The notes beneath the pieces are model-generated. The model was not told the DNA's origin and did not search any database. It saw only the letters and a program-made list of their open reading frames with translations. This document shows, in pieces, positions 28,521 to 37,628 of a DNA stretch of 64,000 nucleotides. Both the position numbers and the translations under genes were made by a program. Every line of letters starts with the position of its first letter. The stretch's first letter is position 1. Source of the DNA: Kangiella koreensis DSM 16069 (GTDB lineage Bacteria > Pseudomonadota > Gammaproteobacteria > Enterobacterales > Kangiellaceae); the NCBI RefSeq assembly GCF_000024085.1, contig NC_013166.1, positions 2,604,001-2,668,000 on the forward strand. The letters run 5' to 3'.

Positions 28521-29394
28521 ATGAACGATGATTTAGTTTCAAGTCTGGATGAGCATAACTTTGAGAGCGAGTGATTAACAAACTGCGCCCTGAACGAAAA
28601 ATCAACCATAAGAAAAATATCGGGAACAAAACCGTTTGCACCACAAATACGGTGATGAGTTCAATCACATTTTTACTAGCCCGTTCAGCCGCATCTTGAT
28701 AAGCCTTAATTTGCTTTTTAATATCTAGCTGGCTGATAGCCTTACCGAGCCAATCCTTAGCTCCCTCATAGGCTGATTGTTGTTGCTGAATGTCAGCTTC
28801 CTGCTCTGAGGTATTGCTTTCGATGGTCTGGCTTACTCCTTCAAGCTCTTGATTGGCCTCTTGGTAGTTAGGCGCAAGAAAAAGGTTATAAAGTCCCTCA
28901 TTAGTCAATGCCATAACCGGTGTGGCAAAACGCACTAAAATGAGAAAAATGACAGTTTTATACCACATAGGATGCAAACCTTTTGAGCTATTGCGCTTGG
29001 CAATTAACATAACGCCATACAAGAGCCAAAAGCCTATAACCAGGTAATTGAAGACATCCCAAGCTGACATAGATAATAAAAGTTTCTGCACGCCAATTGC
29101 TGATGCTGCAATCAACATCACCATAGAGAAGCGTTCCACCAAGTCGTTGATGGGGTCGAGAATTTCCCCGGGCGATACATTCACTCCTAACCCAGCCGGC
29201 TGCATAGCAACTTCGGCTTCTTGCGCCACAGAAATAAGCCCATTCAGCGTACGAGCAACAGCGAAAGAAATTAAGGCACGTTTCAAAGCCTGGTCAGTGT
29301 ATTCCTCACCAAAGTGATCTAATGCCTTACTTCCGGCTAATAATGAGGCGAGCAACAAGCCTAAAATATAAATCCAAAGATTGATTTTTTTCAT
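28519..29394 (-). CDS. Multi-pass membrane protein of unknown function
   Basis: The 291 residues contain an N-terminal hydrophobic segment, then three or four central spans (about 90-185), a charged helical region (about 195-245, Gln/Glu-rich, probably coiled coil) and a last hydrophobic span (about 250-272) with a basic tail. I recognise no family with certainty. It lies downstream of a structured intergenic element and is transcribed away from it. Confidence 0.7.
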   Translation of the reverse strand: MKKINLWIYILGLLLASLLAGSKALDHFGEEYTDQALKRALISFAVARTLNGLISVAQEAEVAMQPAGLGVNVSPGEILDPINDLVERFSMVMLIAASAIGVQKLLLSMSAWDVFNYLVIGFWLLYGVMLIAKRNSSKGLHPMWYKTVIFLILVRFATPVMALTNEGLYNLFLAPNYQEANQELEGVSQTIESNTSEQEADIQQQQSAYEGAKDWLGKAISQLDIKKQIKAYQDAAERASKNVIELITVFVVQTVLFPIFFLWLIFRSGRSLLITRSQSYAHPDLKLNHRS

Positions 29395-29507
29395 AGAGTT
29401 ACCTCGTTACGATAAGAATATCCTAGCAAGAGGCAGTCGACAAATCTTGAAAAGGTTTATGGATTGAGTAGTAGTCATGATTTGCTAAATAAAGAAAAGC
29501 AACTGGG

Positions 29508-29581
29508 GCCGCACTGCTACCCATCCTGCCAGAGGTTTGGAGGGGTAGGATTTCCAGCAATGGATAGCAGCTTAATGCGGC
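29508..29581. other. Long imperfect hairpin element, possible structured RNA
   Basis: The 74-nt segment can fold almost end to end. GCCGCA pairs with TGCGGC at the outside, then CTGCTA with TAGCAG, then a short ATCC/GGAT block, and an inner six-pair stem with two G-U pairs on the minus-strand transcript. On the minus strand the outer stem is followed by CCCC and a T-rich stretch. No gene overlaps it. It could be a leader RNA for the gene at 28519-29394, a small RNA or a palindromic repeat element. Confidence 0.45.
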
Positions 29582-29614
29582 GAATCCCAGAATTGCTCCT
29601 CCTTGAGGAGTCGT

Positions 29615-31411
29615 TTAGTTAGACATAATTTTCCTTCTTATGCCGAACAGAGTCAGTCCAAGTAATAGCCAAATTGGTGTGGAGCCCCCGCCGCCTGAAT
29701 CTGGTTCGGGCTGTGGGCTGGGTGGGGGAGCGGGTGGCTCTGAACCACCGATCTCGCTGTTGTCTTTCAATATAAACAGTCCATTGGAGATATCGCTCAC
29801 TAGTATATTTCCGCTCGGAAGGTAAGGATAAGTCCCCCAAGCTCCATCAAACTGTGAGTCGTTGCCTTCAGGAATTGGATAAGTATCGAAGAAACCAATT
29901 TCTTTGGGGGCAACAGGATTGGATACGTCGAGAACTGTTAACCCACGTTTGTAGTTGGACATATAGTATTTGTCTTCGAGCGTAAAACCGTTGTGGTCAA
30001 TCGCTGGTGTCGAACCGACATAAGAGCCGGCAATCCTGGGTGAGGTTAAATCCTGAATATCCATCACATAAAGGGTTGAGTTGACACCTCGATTCCGCTC
30101 GTCGAGTTCGTCCTGAATAAAGATGTAATTTTTATCTTTTGAGTACCAGCCGGAGTGGGTATAACTGGCGCCGGCATAACTGGTTGTGCTGATCTTAAAT
30201 GGATTGGATTTATCGGTGGTGTCCCAGATATCGACCGTATTTTCATTAAAGTCGATAAAAAGCTCACAAGGATTATGACCGCTGGCACATTGACCAGTGC
30301 GCGTATCATCAATAATCAGATTAGTTGCATCATGCACATAACCGGCTGAACTGGGGGTTGTGACAAGCGCTGGATTAACTGGGTCAACCAGATCAAAGAC
30401 TCGATAAGAGCCATTATCAAGATTCGACCCCGTAATGTATAAGTAGGCTTGGTGACCATCAAGAGCTGTACCGTCGGCGTAATTGATATTGCCGAGATAG
30501 ACATTGTGAGCAGTCTGAAAAACATTGATGGTATTCACTAGTTCAATCGAATCAGGTGCATTGCTCAAGTCGATAATTTGCAAGCCACCCTGCCCTTCGG
30601 TGGTGACATATGCATAAGTTTTGTATTGTGATGTATCTCCATCAAAATACTGATATACCTTCACATCACGCCAAGTACTATTGGCGCCAGTAATGGTATC
30701 AACTTCAACCGGGTTTACCGGGTCAGTGACATCAATTAGTACTGTGCCGTTATAAAGTCCCATGACAGCGTATTCACGATTATTGTTGAGGTCTATATAA
30801 CCCCATATATCATTAGCGCTTGAAGGAGATGAAGTCAGCTGGCTTAAAGGCAAGTGAGATTCTAAATCGATATTAAAGCAAGGGTATTCACCGGCTTGGC
30901 CATTAGCGCAGGTTAATTGCTTTTCGACACTGGTAGTGATTTTTTGGTAACGCTCAAGTAAATCGAGGTATTCGGGTTTAAGGCGTTGTTCGGGCAAACC
31001 TTTAGCATCCCGTACTAAGTGAAAACCTTTGTTGGCCAGTTTCTCGCGGTAGTCGGCAGGTATGCCTGTGATGGTTGTCAGGTGCTGGTCAGGATTTTGC
31101 TTCGTGAAATTATCTTGAGTCGAAAAACCGCCTGAAATTGCCACCATATCGTTCAATAAATAGAAAATATCCATCTCACCAGCATGATAAGTACCTGATG
31201 CTACGTGGATTTTGTCGCCTTTACTGGACTGGTTTACGGCATAGGCAATGCTGGCGCAGGGAGCGGATGGCTTAGAGCAGTCGCCCTGATCAGAGCCATT
31301 TTCTGCAACATAGCGCACCGGATGCGACCCACTATGGGCAGAAACTGATGAGTTCAGTAAAGAGGTGAGTACTAAGACAATACTTCCTGTGACTGTAATT
31401 ATTGATTTCAT
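29615..31411 (-). CDS. Choice-of-anchor B family protein with GlyGly-CTERM tail
   Basis: This 598-residue exported protein has a signal peptide (to about SVSAHS), then a pectate-lyase-like start (VRYVAENGSDQGDCSKPSAPCASIAYAV). Repeated LVIVD-type blades follow (TVLIDVTDPVNPVEVD, LQIIDLSNAPDSIEL, RVFDLVDPVNPALV, LTVLDVSNPVAPKEI), consistent with a beta-propeller. At the C-terminus a proline-rich linker leads to SGGGGSTPIWLLLGLTLFG and RRK, the GlyGly-CTERM sorting signal recognised by rhombosortase and linked to type II secretion. No rhombosortase is visible in this window. Function is probably surface or extracellular. Confidence 0.9.
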   Translation of the reverse strand: MKSIITVTGSIVLVLTSLLNSSVSAHSGSHPVRYVAENGSDQGDCSKPSAPCASIAYAVNQSSKGDKIHVASGTYHAGEMDIFYLLNDMVAISGGFSTQDNFTKQNPDQHLTTITGIPADYREKLANKGFHLVRDAKGLPEQRLKPEYLDLLERYQKITTSVEKQLTCANGQAGEYPCFNIDLESHLPLSQLTSSPSSANDIWGYIDLNNNREYAVMGLYNGTVLIDVTDPVNPVEVDTITGANSTWRDVKVYQYFDGDTSQYKTYAYVTTEGQGGLQIIDLSNAPDSIELVNTINVFQTAHNVYLGNINYADGTALDGHQAYLYITGSNLDNGSYRVFDLVDPVNPALVTTPSSAGYVHDATNLIIDDTRTGQCASGHNPCELFIDFNENTVDIWDTTDKSNPFKISTTSYAGASYTHSGWYSKDKNYIFIQDELDERNRGVNSTLYVMDIQDLTSPRIAGSYVGSTPAIDHNGFTLEDKYYMSNYKRGLTVLDVSNPVAPKEIGFFDTYPIPEGNDSQFDGAWGTYPYLPSGNILVSDISNGLFILKDNSEIGGSEPPAPPPSPQPEPDSGGGGSTPIWLLLGLTLFGIRRKIMSN

Positions 31412-31587
31412 TTGAGCTACCCCGCTTCTATCATGTCAATCTATCGGAGAACGTTTTTCAGAACTTACGACAATATCACATTAAAACAATAAGACGCTGA
31501 ACAGTTACAATTGGTTACAGAAATCTGCATTAAATCAGTGGGTTAAGGAATAGAATAGGGAGCTTAACAAAAATAAGAGGCAAGGTA

Positions 31588-32625
31588 ATGAGGTCGCTAT
31601 TGTTATTAATTCTGATGCTACTGATCAGCGAATCAATTTATGCTATCGAGAAAGACTCAGTAGCCGATAGAGCTCTGCCTGAAGCTAGCGAGCTGATAAA
31701 TATTAATGGTCATACATTGCACTTTCGTCAATTAGGAAAGAGTCAAAGAGCGAAACCATATTTATTGCTATTATCAGGCCCTACCGACAATTGGCATAGC
31801 GATAGCGGCTGGTGGTCATTAGCACAAAATATTCTCGCACAAGATTATCAGACAATAAGCATTGACCGTGCCGGCCATGCTTGGTCCGAGTCCTTGGAAA
31901 ATCCATCTTACCAGTACTTTGCGAAGGATTTAGCTAAGTTTATTGTGCAGCAAGATAACCCCGTCATAATAGTGGCGTTTGCCAGTTCAAACCTATCGCT
32001 ACACATGCTCTTGCAAGATAATGAAACTGCAGCTTATGTAAAAGGCGCCGTGCTAATTGATCCCGATGTTTTGACCGATCATTCCATTGAACATTACACC
32101 TCAGAAACTGAGCGTTATCGAAAAGGCTGGAGCGAGATCGAGCAGTTTATCAATGACGGTAAATACGATGAAATTATGCAGCAGAAAATCAGTGAGGAGA
32201 GAGAACATTTAAAGTCGATTATTGCTGCGGAGCATGAACATTATATGGACTGGGATTATTACTCTGCCATTGAAAAGGTCAGAAATACTCGACGTTATCA
32301 GTTAGAAAAATTTTGGGAAACAACTCATTACCGTGAAGATTTACTTGAAGCGCAAATAAACCCACTACCAGTCGGTCTGCCTTTGGTGATTATTGATAGT
32401 GATTTTGAAACTGGCTACTTGCCGAAGATTGAGGATGAATCAGTCAGAGCATCTGTTATTCAATGGCGAGATGACGGAAGGAACTGGTTTTTTCAGCTAT
32501 CCCAAAATAGCGAATGTGGCGCATACTGGCCAGTCGCATCTCAAGAACATCTAATCATGATGGAGCAGCCCGAGCTAGTAACTCGGGCCGTTGAAAAAAT
32601 ATTAAGTTGCGAGCAAAAAAATTAA
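31588..32625 (+). CDS. Alpha/beta hydrolase fold protein, possibly degenerate
   Basis: This 345-residue protein has a signal peptide (1-20, ending IYA) and an alpha/beta-hydrolase layout: the oxyanion-region segment LLLLSGPTDNW, then ISIDRAGHAWSES, and a late His in SQEHLIMMEQPELV. The expected nucleophile elbow GxSxG is replaced by VAFASSN, so normal serine hydrolase activity is doubtful. Its stop codon overlaps that of the convergent malic enzyme gene by four bases. No relative with known substrate is recognised. Confidence 0.75.
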   Translation: MRSLLLLILMLLISESIYAIEKDSVADRALPEASELININGHTLHFRQLGKSQRAKPYLLLLSGPTDNWHSDSGWWSLAQNILAQDYQTISIDRAGHAWSESLENPSYQYFAKDLAKFIVQQDNPVIIVAFASSNLSLHMLLQDNETAAYVKGAVLIDPDVLTDHSIEHYTSETERYRKGWSEIEQFINDGKYDEIMQQKISEEREHLKSIIAAEHEHYMDWDYYSAIEKVRNTRRYQLEKFWETTHYREDLLEAQINPLPVGLPLVIIDSDFETGYLPKIEDESVRASVIQWRDDGRNWFFQLSQNSECGAYWPVASQEHLIMMEQPELVTRAVEKILSCEQKN

Positions 32626-33815
32626 AGAGGTCGTTGCACGCCATCTTTAATCGCTTGCTGCTTTACCGCTTCAGCAATTTTTTGTGCCACATTGCGGTTC
32701 AATGGATCGGGCAGAACGTGATCAGCTGCTAAGTGATTGACCGCATCGGCTAGAGCATAGGCAGCGGCAATTTTCATCGCTTCCGTAATACGGGTTGCGC
32801 GAGCTTCTAATGCGCCGCGGAAAATACCAGGGAATGCTAAAACATTATTAACCTGATTGGGAAAATCACTGCGCCCAGTTCCCACTACGGCAGCGCCTGC
32901 AGCAATTGCCTCATCCGGCATAATTTCCGGAATGGGATTAGCCATTGCCAGAATGATGGGGTCCTTGTTCATTAGTTTGATATCGGCGCCGGTTAATAAA
33001 TTCCCTTTAGAAACACCAATAAAGACATCAGAATTACTCAAAGCATCCAACAATTTGCCATTACGATTATGGCGGTTGGTATAGGCTAGTAATTTCTTCT
33101 TTTCATCATTCAGATCAGAGCGATCAGGTGAAATGATGCCTTGTGAATCGCAAACCAGCACATCTTCAACCGGAATACAGGCTGCTTCATCATGGCCAAC
33201 ACAACGTAGCAGTTTCGCAATGGCGGTACCGGCAGCTCCAGCGCCATTGATGACCACTTTAAGTTGCTTAATATCTTTACCAGTGACTTTACAGGCGTTA
33301 ATTAATGCCGCTAACAATACGATTGCTGTGCCGTGTTGATCATCATGGAATACTGGGATACCAATGTCCTGTAGCGCTTCTTCGATTTCGAAACATTTAG
33401 GCGCTGCGATATCTTCCAGGTTAATGCCACCAAAAGTTGGCGCGATTGCCTTAACTGCAGTAATGATTTCCGCAGCACTTTTAGCGTCGAGTACCAATGG
33501 CACACCATCAATATCTGCAAACTCTTTAAACAAAATCGCTTTGCCTTCCATCACAGGAAGCGCCGCTTCTGGCCCAATGTTGCCAAGCCCCAATACCGCA
33601 GATCCATCAGACACGATAGCGACGGAATTACCTTTCATGGTGTAAAGGTAGCTGGAGTTTTTGTCTTTTGCGATGTGATTAGAAACGGCGGCTACACCGG
33701 GAGTGTAGGCAATGGATAAGTCTTCACGATTTTGAAGTGGGACTTTGCTTTTGATAGCCCACTTGCCGCGTAAATAACGGTGAATATCTAGAGATTTTTT
33801 GAAGTAGTCGCTCAT
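32622..33815 (-). CDS. Malic enzyme (oxaloacetate-decarboxylating)
   Basis: It oxidatively decarboxylates malate to pyruvate. The 397-residue chain is the short form without the C-terminal phosphotransacetylase-like domain of MaeB. It shows the malic domain with IAYTPGVAAV, the metal site in VFHDDQHGTAIV and the Rossmann motif INGAGAAGTAIA. NAD or NADP preference cannot be settled by eye. It stands alone between a hydrolase gene and DoxX. Confidence 0.92.
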   Translation of the reverse strand: MSDYFKKSLDIHRYLRGKWAIKSKVPLQNREDLSIAYTPGVAAVSNHIAKDKNSSYLYTMKGNSVAIVSDGSAVLGLGNIGPEAALPVMEGKAILFKEFADIDGVPLVLDAKSAAEIITAVKAIAPTFGGINLEDIAAPKCFEIEEALQDIGIPVFHDDQHGTAIVLLAALINACKVTGKDIKQLKVVINGAGAAGTAIAKLLRCVGHDEAACIPVEDVLVCDSQGIISPDRSDLNDEKKKLLAYTNRHNRNGKLLDALSNSDVFIGVSKGNLLTGADIKLMNKDPIILAMANPIPEIMPDEAIAAGAAVVGTGRSDFPNQVNNVLAFPGIFRGALEARATRITEAMKIAAAYALADAVNHLAADHVLPDPLNRNVAQKIAEAVKQQAIKDGVQRPL

Positions 33816-33928
33816 AAGTTAGTCAAACTTAATTGGGTTCGCCATAAATGGGTGCAATGATACGCTTATTGTACGGGAATTGTGGTCGGATTAGCAGGGG
33901 TCATCGAGATTGTAGGGAAATAAATAGA

Positions 33929-33960
33929 GCTAGCGCAAAGTTTTAAGTGCTCGCGCTAGC
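33929..33960 (-). terminator. Possible terminator after the DoxX gene
   Basis: An 8-bp perfect stem gctagcgc/gcgctagc with a 16-nt loop is followed on the minus strand by a T/A-rich stretch. It is a weak terminator candidate. Confidence 0.45.
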
Positions 33961-33975
33961 AAATACCATCCGTCA

Positions 33976-34566
33976 TTATTTTTTATGGGGAAACGCTTTG
34001 CTTAACCAGTAATCTGTCGAAAAGTATCGCCCAGCCCCTGTGAAGAATAAGGATAGCAGCATGATAAAGTAAGTTGCTGCAAATTCGATACCGTTTTGCA
34101 GTATCACAATATTACCTTTTTCAGTTAACCAGCTATAGTTACCATTATTCTGTAATATAGTTCGCGCTCTAGAGAGTCGCTCTGATATTTCAGGGTCGGT
34201 GGATTGAGCGATGGCAAACCAGCCGTTATCCAAGTGGACAGCAAAAATAGCGACCAGCATGGTAATCATCAGTGGAATCGTGATCCAGCGAACAGCGAAA
34301 CCAGTCAATAACAAAACGGCACCAACGGTTTCAGTGCTAGCCGCTAGAAAAGTCATGACATCGGGAAACGGTAATCCTAATCCCCATTCGCTATTACCAA
34401 ACCAGTTTGAAGTGCTTTCGAAATTGGCAAATTTTCGTGTCCCAGCTTCCCAGAAAGGGAAGAACAGCAGTACTCGAAACAGTAAGGGTGGCAACCCATC
34501 AAGGTGCTTGACTGAATTACAGACCGCCCCAGTAAAACTGTAATACTTGTCCGCTAAAGTTTGCAT
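33976..34566 (-). CDS. DoxX family membrane protein
   Basis: This 196-residue membrane protein has four hydrophobic segments and a DoxX-like start (PPLLFRVLLFFPFWEAGTRKFANFES; TETVGAVLLLTGFAVRW). The ATG at 34566 follows an AAGGAG site. DoxX proteins are found in thiosulfate oxidation and in redox-stress complexes, and here the role is open. It follows the FMN-binding protein gene by 25 bp and is probably in the same transcript. Confidence 0.85.
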   Translation of the reverse strand: MQTLADKYYSFTGAVCNSVKHLDGLPPLLFRVLLFFPFWEAGTRKFANFESTSNWFGNSEWGLGLPFPDVMTFLAASTETVGAVLLLTGFAVRWITIPLMITMLVAIFAVHLDNGWFAIAQSTDPEISERLSRARTILQNNGNYSWLTEKGNIVILQNGIEFAATYFIMLLSLFFTGAGRYFSTDYWLSKAFPHKK

Positions 34567-34590
34567 CAATATGCTCCTTTTGGTGTGAAT

Positions 34591-36111
34591 TTATAGATTC
34601 TTGGTCGGAATCTTGTTTTCGTGATAAGGATGAACCTTATCTATTGGAGTCGAAAGTCCGGTTTCTGTTACAACTCGCATATGATGGCGCTTCAATCGGC
34701 GAGGTTCTTTTACCCCGCACGAGTGCGCAATCATACCAACCGCTTTAACCATGTTCTTATGATAATGATAGACCCGAACCGATTTGTCTGTGATATCCAG
34801 CCCTTTTTGAAGATCGGGATCGTGAGTGGTAACGCCGGTTGGGCAGGTGTTTTTGTTGCACTGCATGGCCTGAATACAACCCAGGGCAAACATAAAGCCA
34901 CGGGCGGAGAGTGCAAAGTCAGCGCCCATGGCTAAAGCCCAGGCTACGGCCGATGGGTTAATCATTTTACCTGAGCAGACAACTTTAATGCGATCACGCA
35001 AACCCTGCTGCTGCAGAATATCAATGGCCATAGGCAGGCTTTCTTTAATGGTTAAGCCAACGTAGTCGAATAAAGGCTGCGGTGCAGCGCCCGAACCGCC
35101 ATCGGCGCTATCAATAGTAATAAAGTCCGGGGCAAACTCAATGCCGCGTTTATGGATCTCACCACAAAGGTCAAATAAGAAATGTTCGCCACCAAGAACC
35201 GTTTTGAAGCCAACCGGCTTTCCGGTAACTTCACGGATGTGATTAATCATATCCAGTAAGTCACCAACGTTATGAATCTCACGGTGGCCATTGGGGCTAA
35301 TCGAGGCTTCTCCCTCGGGGATACCTCGAATTCTAGCAATTTCAGCAGTCACTTTCTCTGCAGGGAGAATACCGCCCTTACCCGGCTTGGCACCTTGCGC
35401 TAGTTTAAGTTCGATCATTTTAACTTGTGGATGTTGAGCAACTTCCATGAGTTTGTCATCGCTTAGTTTGCCTTCGGCATCACGAGCACCATATTTTGCG
35501 GTACCTATTTGGAATACCACATCACCGCCTCCTGCTAAGTGATAAGATGATAAACCGCCTTCACCGGTATTAATCCAGCAGCCTGCGCGTGCCGCTCCAC
35601 GAGATAAGGCTTCTACCGCGACTTTCGACAAGGCGCCATAGCTCATACCCGAGATATTGAAGAAGCTGCGAGCAAGATAAGGCGTACGACAATAGGGGCC
35701 AATCATCACCGGAGGTGCTTCAACAGCGTTTTCCTCCTGAGTTGGAAACTGGTCATTCATGAACAGAACCGTACCGGTCTGATTTAAATTTCGAGTCGAA
35801 CCAAAAGCCTGTGTTCGACTGATATTTTTAGCCGCTCGGTAGACCCAGGTTCGTTCTGCTCGATTAAAAGGCAGCTCCTCACGATCCATGGAAAAGAAGT
35901 ACTGACGGAAAAATTCACCGAGATGTTCAAACCAATAGCGAAAACGACCAATCACCGGAAAATTATGGCGGATTGCATGTTTTTTTTGTGTCGAATCAAT
36001 TATATAGAAGACAATAATGGTCAAAACCAAGAGGATGATAGCGATAACAAAAATGCCCGCTATCCATTCCATAACAGTTTTAACAAATGACATAAAGCCT
36101 TCAGATTGCAT
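34591..36111 (-). CDS. FMN-binding glutamate-synthase-family protein
   Basis: From the ATG at 36111 (AAGGA site) the product has 506 residues. It has an N-terminal membrane anchor (about 15-40) and then a GltB-type FMN-binding TIM barrel: SYGALSKVAVEALSRGAARAG, NTGEGGLSSYHL, KLAQGAKPGKGG, ITIDSADGGSGAAPQP, and the Fe-S/FMN segment CNKNTCPTGVTTHD. It resembles stand-alone glutamate synthase domain proteins. It lacks the glutaminase domain, so ammonia or another donor would be needed. The in-frame start at 36168 lacks support. Confidence 0.87.
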   Translation of the reverse strand: MQSEGFMSFVKTVMEWIAGIFVIAIILLVLTIIVFYIIDSTQKKHAIRHNFPVIGRFRYWFEHLGEFFRQYFFSMDREELPFNRAERTWVYRAAKNISRTQAFGSTRNLNQTGTVLFMNDQFPTQEENAVEAPPVMIGPYCRTPYLARSFFNISGMSYGALSKVAVEALSRGAARAGCWINTGEGGLSSYHLAGGGDVVFQIGTAKYGARDAEGKLSDDKLMEVAQHPQVKMIELKLAQGAKPGKGGILPAEKVTAEIARIRGIPEGEASISPNGHREIHNVGDLLDMINHIREVTGKPVGFKTVLGGEHFLFDLCGEIHKRGIEFAPDFITIDSADGGSGAAPQPLFDYVGLTIKESLPMAIDILQQQGLRDRIKVVCSGKMINPSAVAWALAMGADFALSARGFMFALGCIQAMQCNKNTCPTGVTTHDPDLQKGLDITDKSVRVYHYHKNMVKAVGMIAHSCGVKEPRRLKRHHMRVVTETGLSTPIDKVHPYHENKIPTKNL

Positions 36112-36300
36112 CGTGTATTTCCTTTCTAGTTTATTAAAGAGAGAGCGCTGACATAATTTATCATTCAATATACTATTGATGGTGAAAACTGCAATTGTTG
36201 GCTTAAGTGTAATGTTGCGCTAATGTCGTTATTCTAATAGGGATAGCCACCTTGAGCCTAAGTGGACAATATTGATGTAGACAACTTATAAAGAGGATTG

Positions 36301-36933
36301 ATGAATACAACTGACTTGCCCGAAGAAAGTACACTGATTAAGAGGCTCATCAACAATGACCAACAGTTATTTGTGACTGTCGTTAAAACCTGGCACCCCT
36401 CTTTATATAGTGTCGCTGCTGCAATCGTCGGTCATTCAATTGCGGACGAAGTGGTGCAAGAAGCTTGGCTTTCGGTGATTAAAGCCCTGCCTAAATTCGA
36501 GGGCCGCTCGGCCCTGAAGACCTGGGTCACTCGAATTGTTGCCAATGAAGCCAAAAACCGTTATCGCAAAGAGTCGCGTTCCGTATCTTTGGAGTCGGTA
36601 GATGAAAACTGGGCGACCGACTCAAGAGTGATTAGCGATCCGCGTTTTGACAGTAGTGGGCATTGGAATCAGCGAAATCCGGCCTGGGAGATGGGTTCCC
36701 CTGACGAGCTTTTAGCTGCTGAAGAGCTACAAGACTGTGTGGATAAACATCTCACTCGCTTGCCTGATCAGCAAAAATACATTATGGAGTTGCGTGATTC
36801 AGCCGGCATGGAGATGGAAGAAATTTGTAACATTTTAGAAGTCAGTTCATCCAATGCTAGAGTGCTGCTGCACCGAGCCCGAGATAAAATTCAGCAGGTA
36901 GTAGCCAAATTCCAGAGGACAGGCGAATGTTAA
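36301..36933 (+). CDS. ECF-type RNA polymerase sigma factor
   Basis: This 210-residue sigma-70 family protein has region 2 at about 20-95 (IADEVVQEAWLSVIKALPKF, ALKTWVTRIVANEAKNRYRK) and region 4 near 145-195 (LTRLPDQQKYIMELRDSAGM; MEEICNILEVSSSNARVLLHRAR). An unusually long linker of about 45 residues containing SRVISDPRFDSSGHWNQ joins them. The ATG is preceded by GAGG. The stop codon overlaps the anti-sigma gene by seven bases, so the two are translationally coupled. Confidence 0.9.
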   Translation: MNTTDLPEESTLIKRLINNDQQLFVTVVKTWHPSLYSVAAAIVGHSIADEVVQEAWLSVIKALPKFEGRSALKTWVTRIVANEAKNRYRKESRSVSLESVDENWATDSRVISDPRFDSSGHWNQRNPAWEMGSPDELLAAEELQDCVDKHLTRLPDQQKYIMELRDSAGMEMEEICNILEVSSSNARVLLHRARDKIQQVVAKFQRTGEC

Positions 36934-37169
36934 GTTGCAAGCATCTGGTCGAGCAGGCCAGTGAGTACATCGATGATGAAATGAGCGCAGGAAAGAAAAT
37001 CCAGGTAAAACTGCATCTCTTTATGTGCGTGAGCTGCCGTCGATATCTAAAGCAATTAAAACTGACTATGGCCATGCTAGGCAGGAAAAAAAACCATCAG
37101 GCATCAGAAGAAATGTGCTACCAATTGTTGAAAGAATATCAAAAAAACCTGCCGAAGCAGGGTTCTTAA
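36927..37169 (+). CDS. Zinc-finger anti-sigma factor (short, soluble)
   Basis: This 80-residue protein starts MLSCKHLVEQASEYIDDEMS and carries the zinc anti-sigma motif His30-x3-Cys34-x2-Cys37 (KLHLFMCVSC). There is no membrane span, so any signal must be sensed in the cytoplasm, as in redox-sensing RsrA-like factors. It overlaps the sigma factor gene. The extra cysteines (Cys4 and the one in EEMCYQ) leave redox sensing open; this is inference. Confidence 0.85.
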   Translation: MLSCKHLVEQASEYIDDEMSAGKKIQVKLHLFMCVSCRRYLKQLKLTMAMLGRKKNHQASEEMCYQLLKEYQKNLPKQGS

Positions 37170-37184
37170 CCAAATTGCTTAGGG

Positions 37185-37505
37185 TTATTCCTCTGCTTCA
37201 GGCTTAATGGTCCCTTCCATCGACTGCAATACCTCGCCATTAAAATGCAGAATCAAACGCTCTTCGCGTCGATCACCCTTCGACGGCACCATATAATACA
37301 GGTAATACCAAGTGTCTGAATCAAGATTGGTGTTCAAAGCTGGATTCCCTAAAACGTAGGAAATCTGATCCTTGGTCATGCCAGGTTTAATCTTATTCAC
37401 TTCTGATTGCTCAAGGATATTACCTTGCTGGATGGTTGGTTTATATACGCAAGCGCTTAACAAGCTGAGGCTGACTAAAAGCGCAGAAAGGAAAATAGTT
37501 TTCAT
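37185..37505 (-). CDS. bamE: Outer membrane assembly lipoprotein BamE
   Basis: BamE is a small lipoprotein of the BAM complex that inserts beta-barrels into the outer membrane. The 106-residue protein has lipobox LLSAC (Cys19) and the conserved block INKIKPGM-like VNKIKPGMTKDQISYVLGNP, then DTWYYLYYM. It is divergent from fur, the same arrangement as in Pseudomonas (omlA-fur). Substrate of lgt. Confidence 0.94.
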   Translation of the reverse strand: MKTIFLSALLVSLSLLSACVYKPTIQQGNILEQSEVNKIKPGMTKDQISYVLGNPALNTNLDSDTWYYLYYMVPSKGDRREERLILHFNGEVLQSMEGTIKPEAEE

Positions 37506-37587
37506 GAATATCCTGATAGTTAGTGTTTTTTGCTGTAATCGCCATTCACAAGTATACTGAATGGCTTTTCATAAATTCTTGGCATAG

Positions 37588-37593
37588 TATAAT
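37588..37593 (+). promoter_or_regulatory. Likely fur promoter -10 box
   Basis: A perfect TATAAT lies 36 bp upstream of the fur start codon. The matching -35 region is weak. Confidence 0.5.
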
Positions 37594-37628
37594 CATTTTG
37601 CCGCGCAAATCTATTGGAGGATGAGTTT

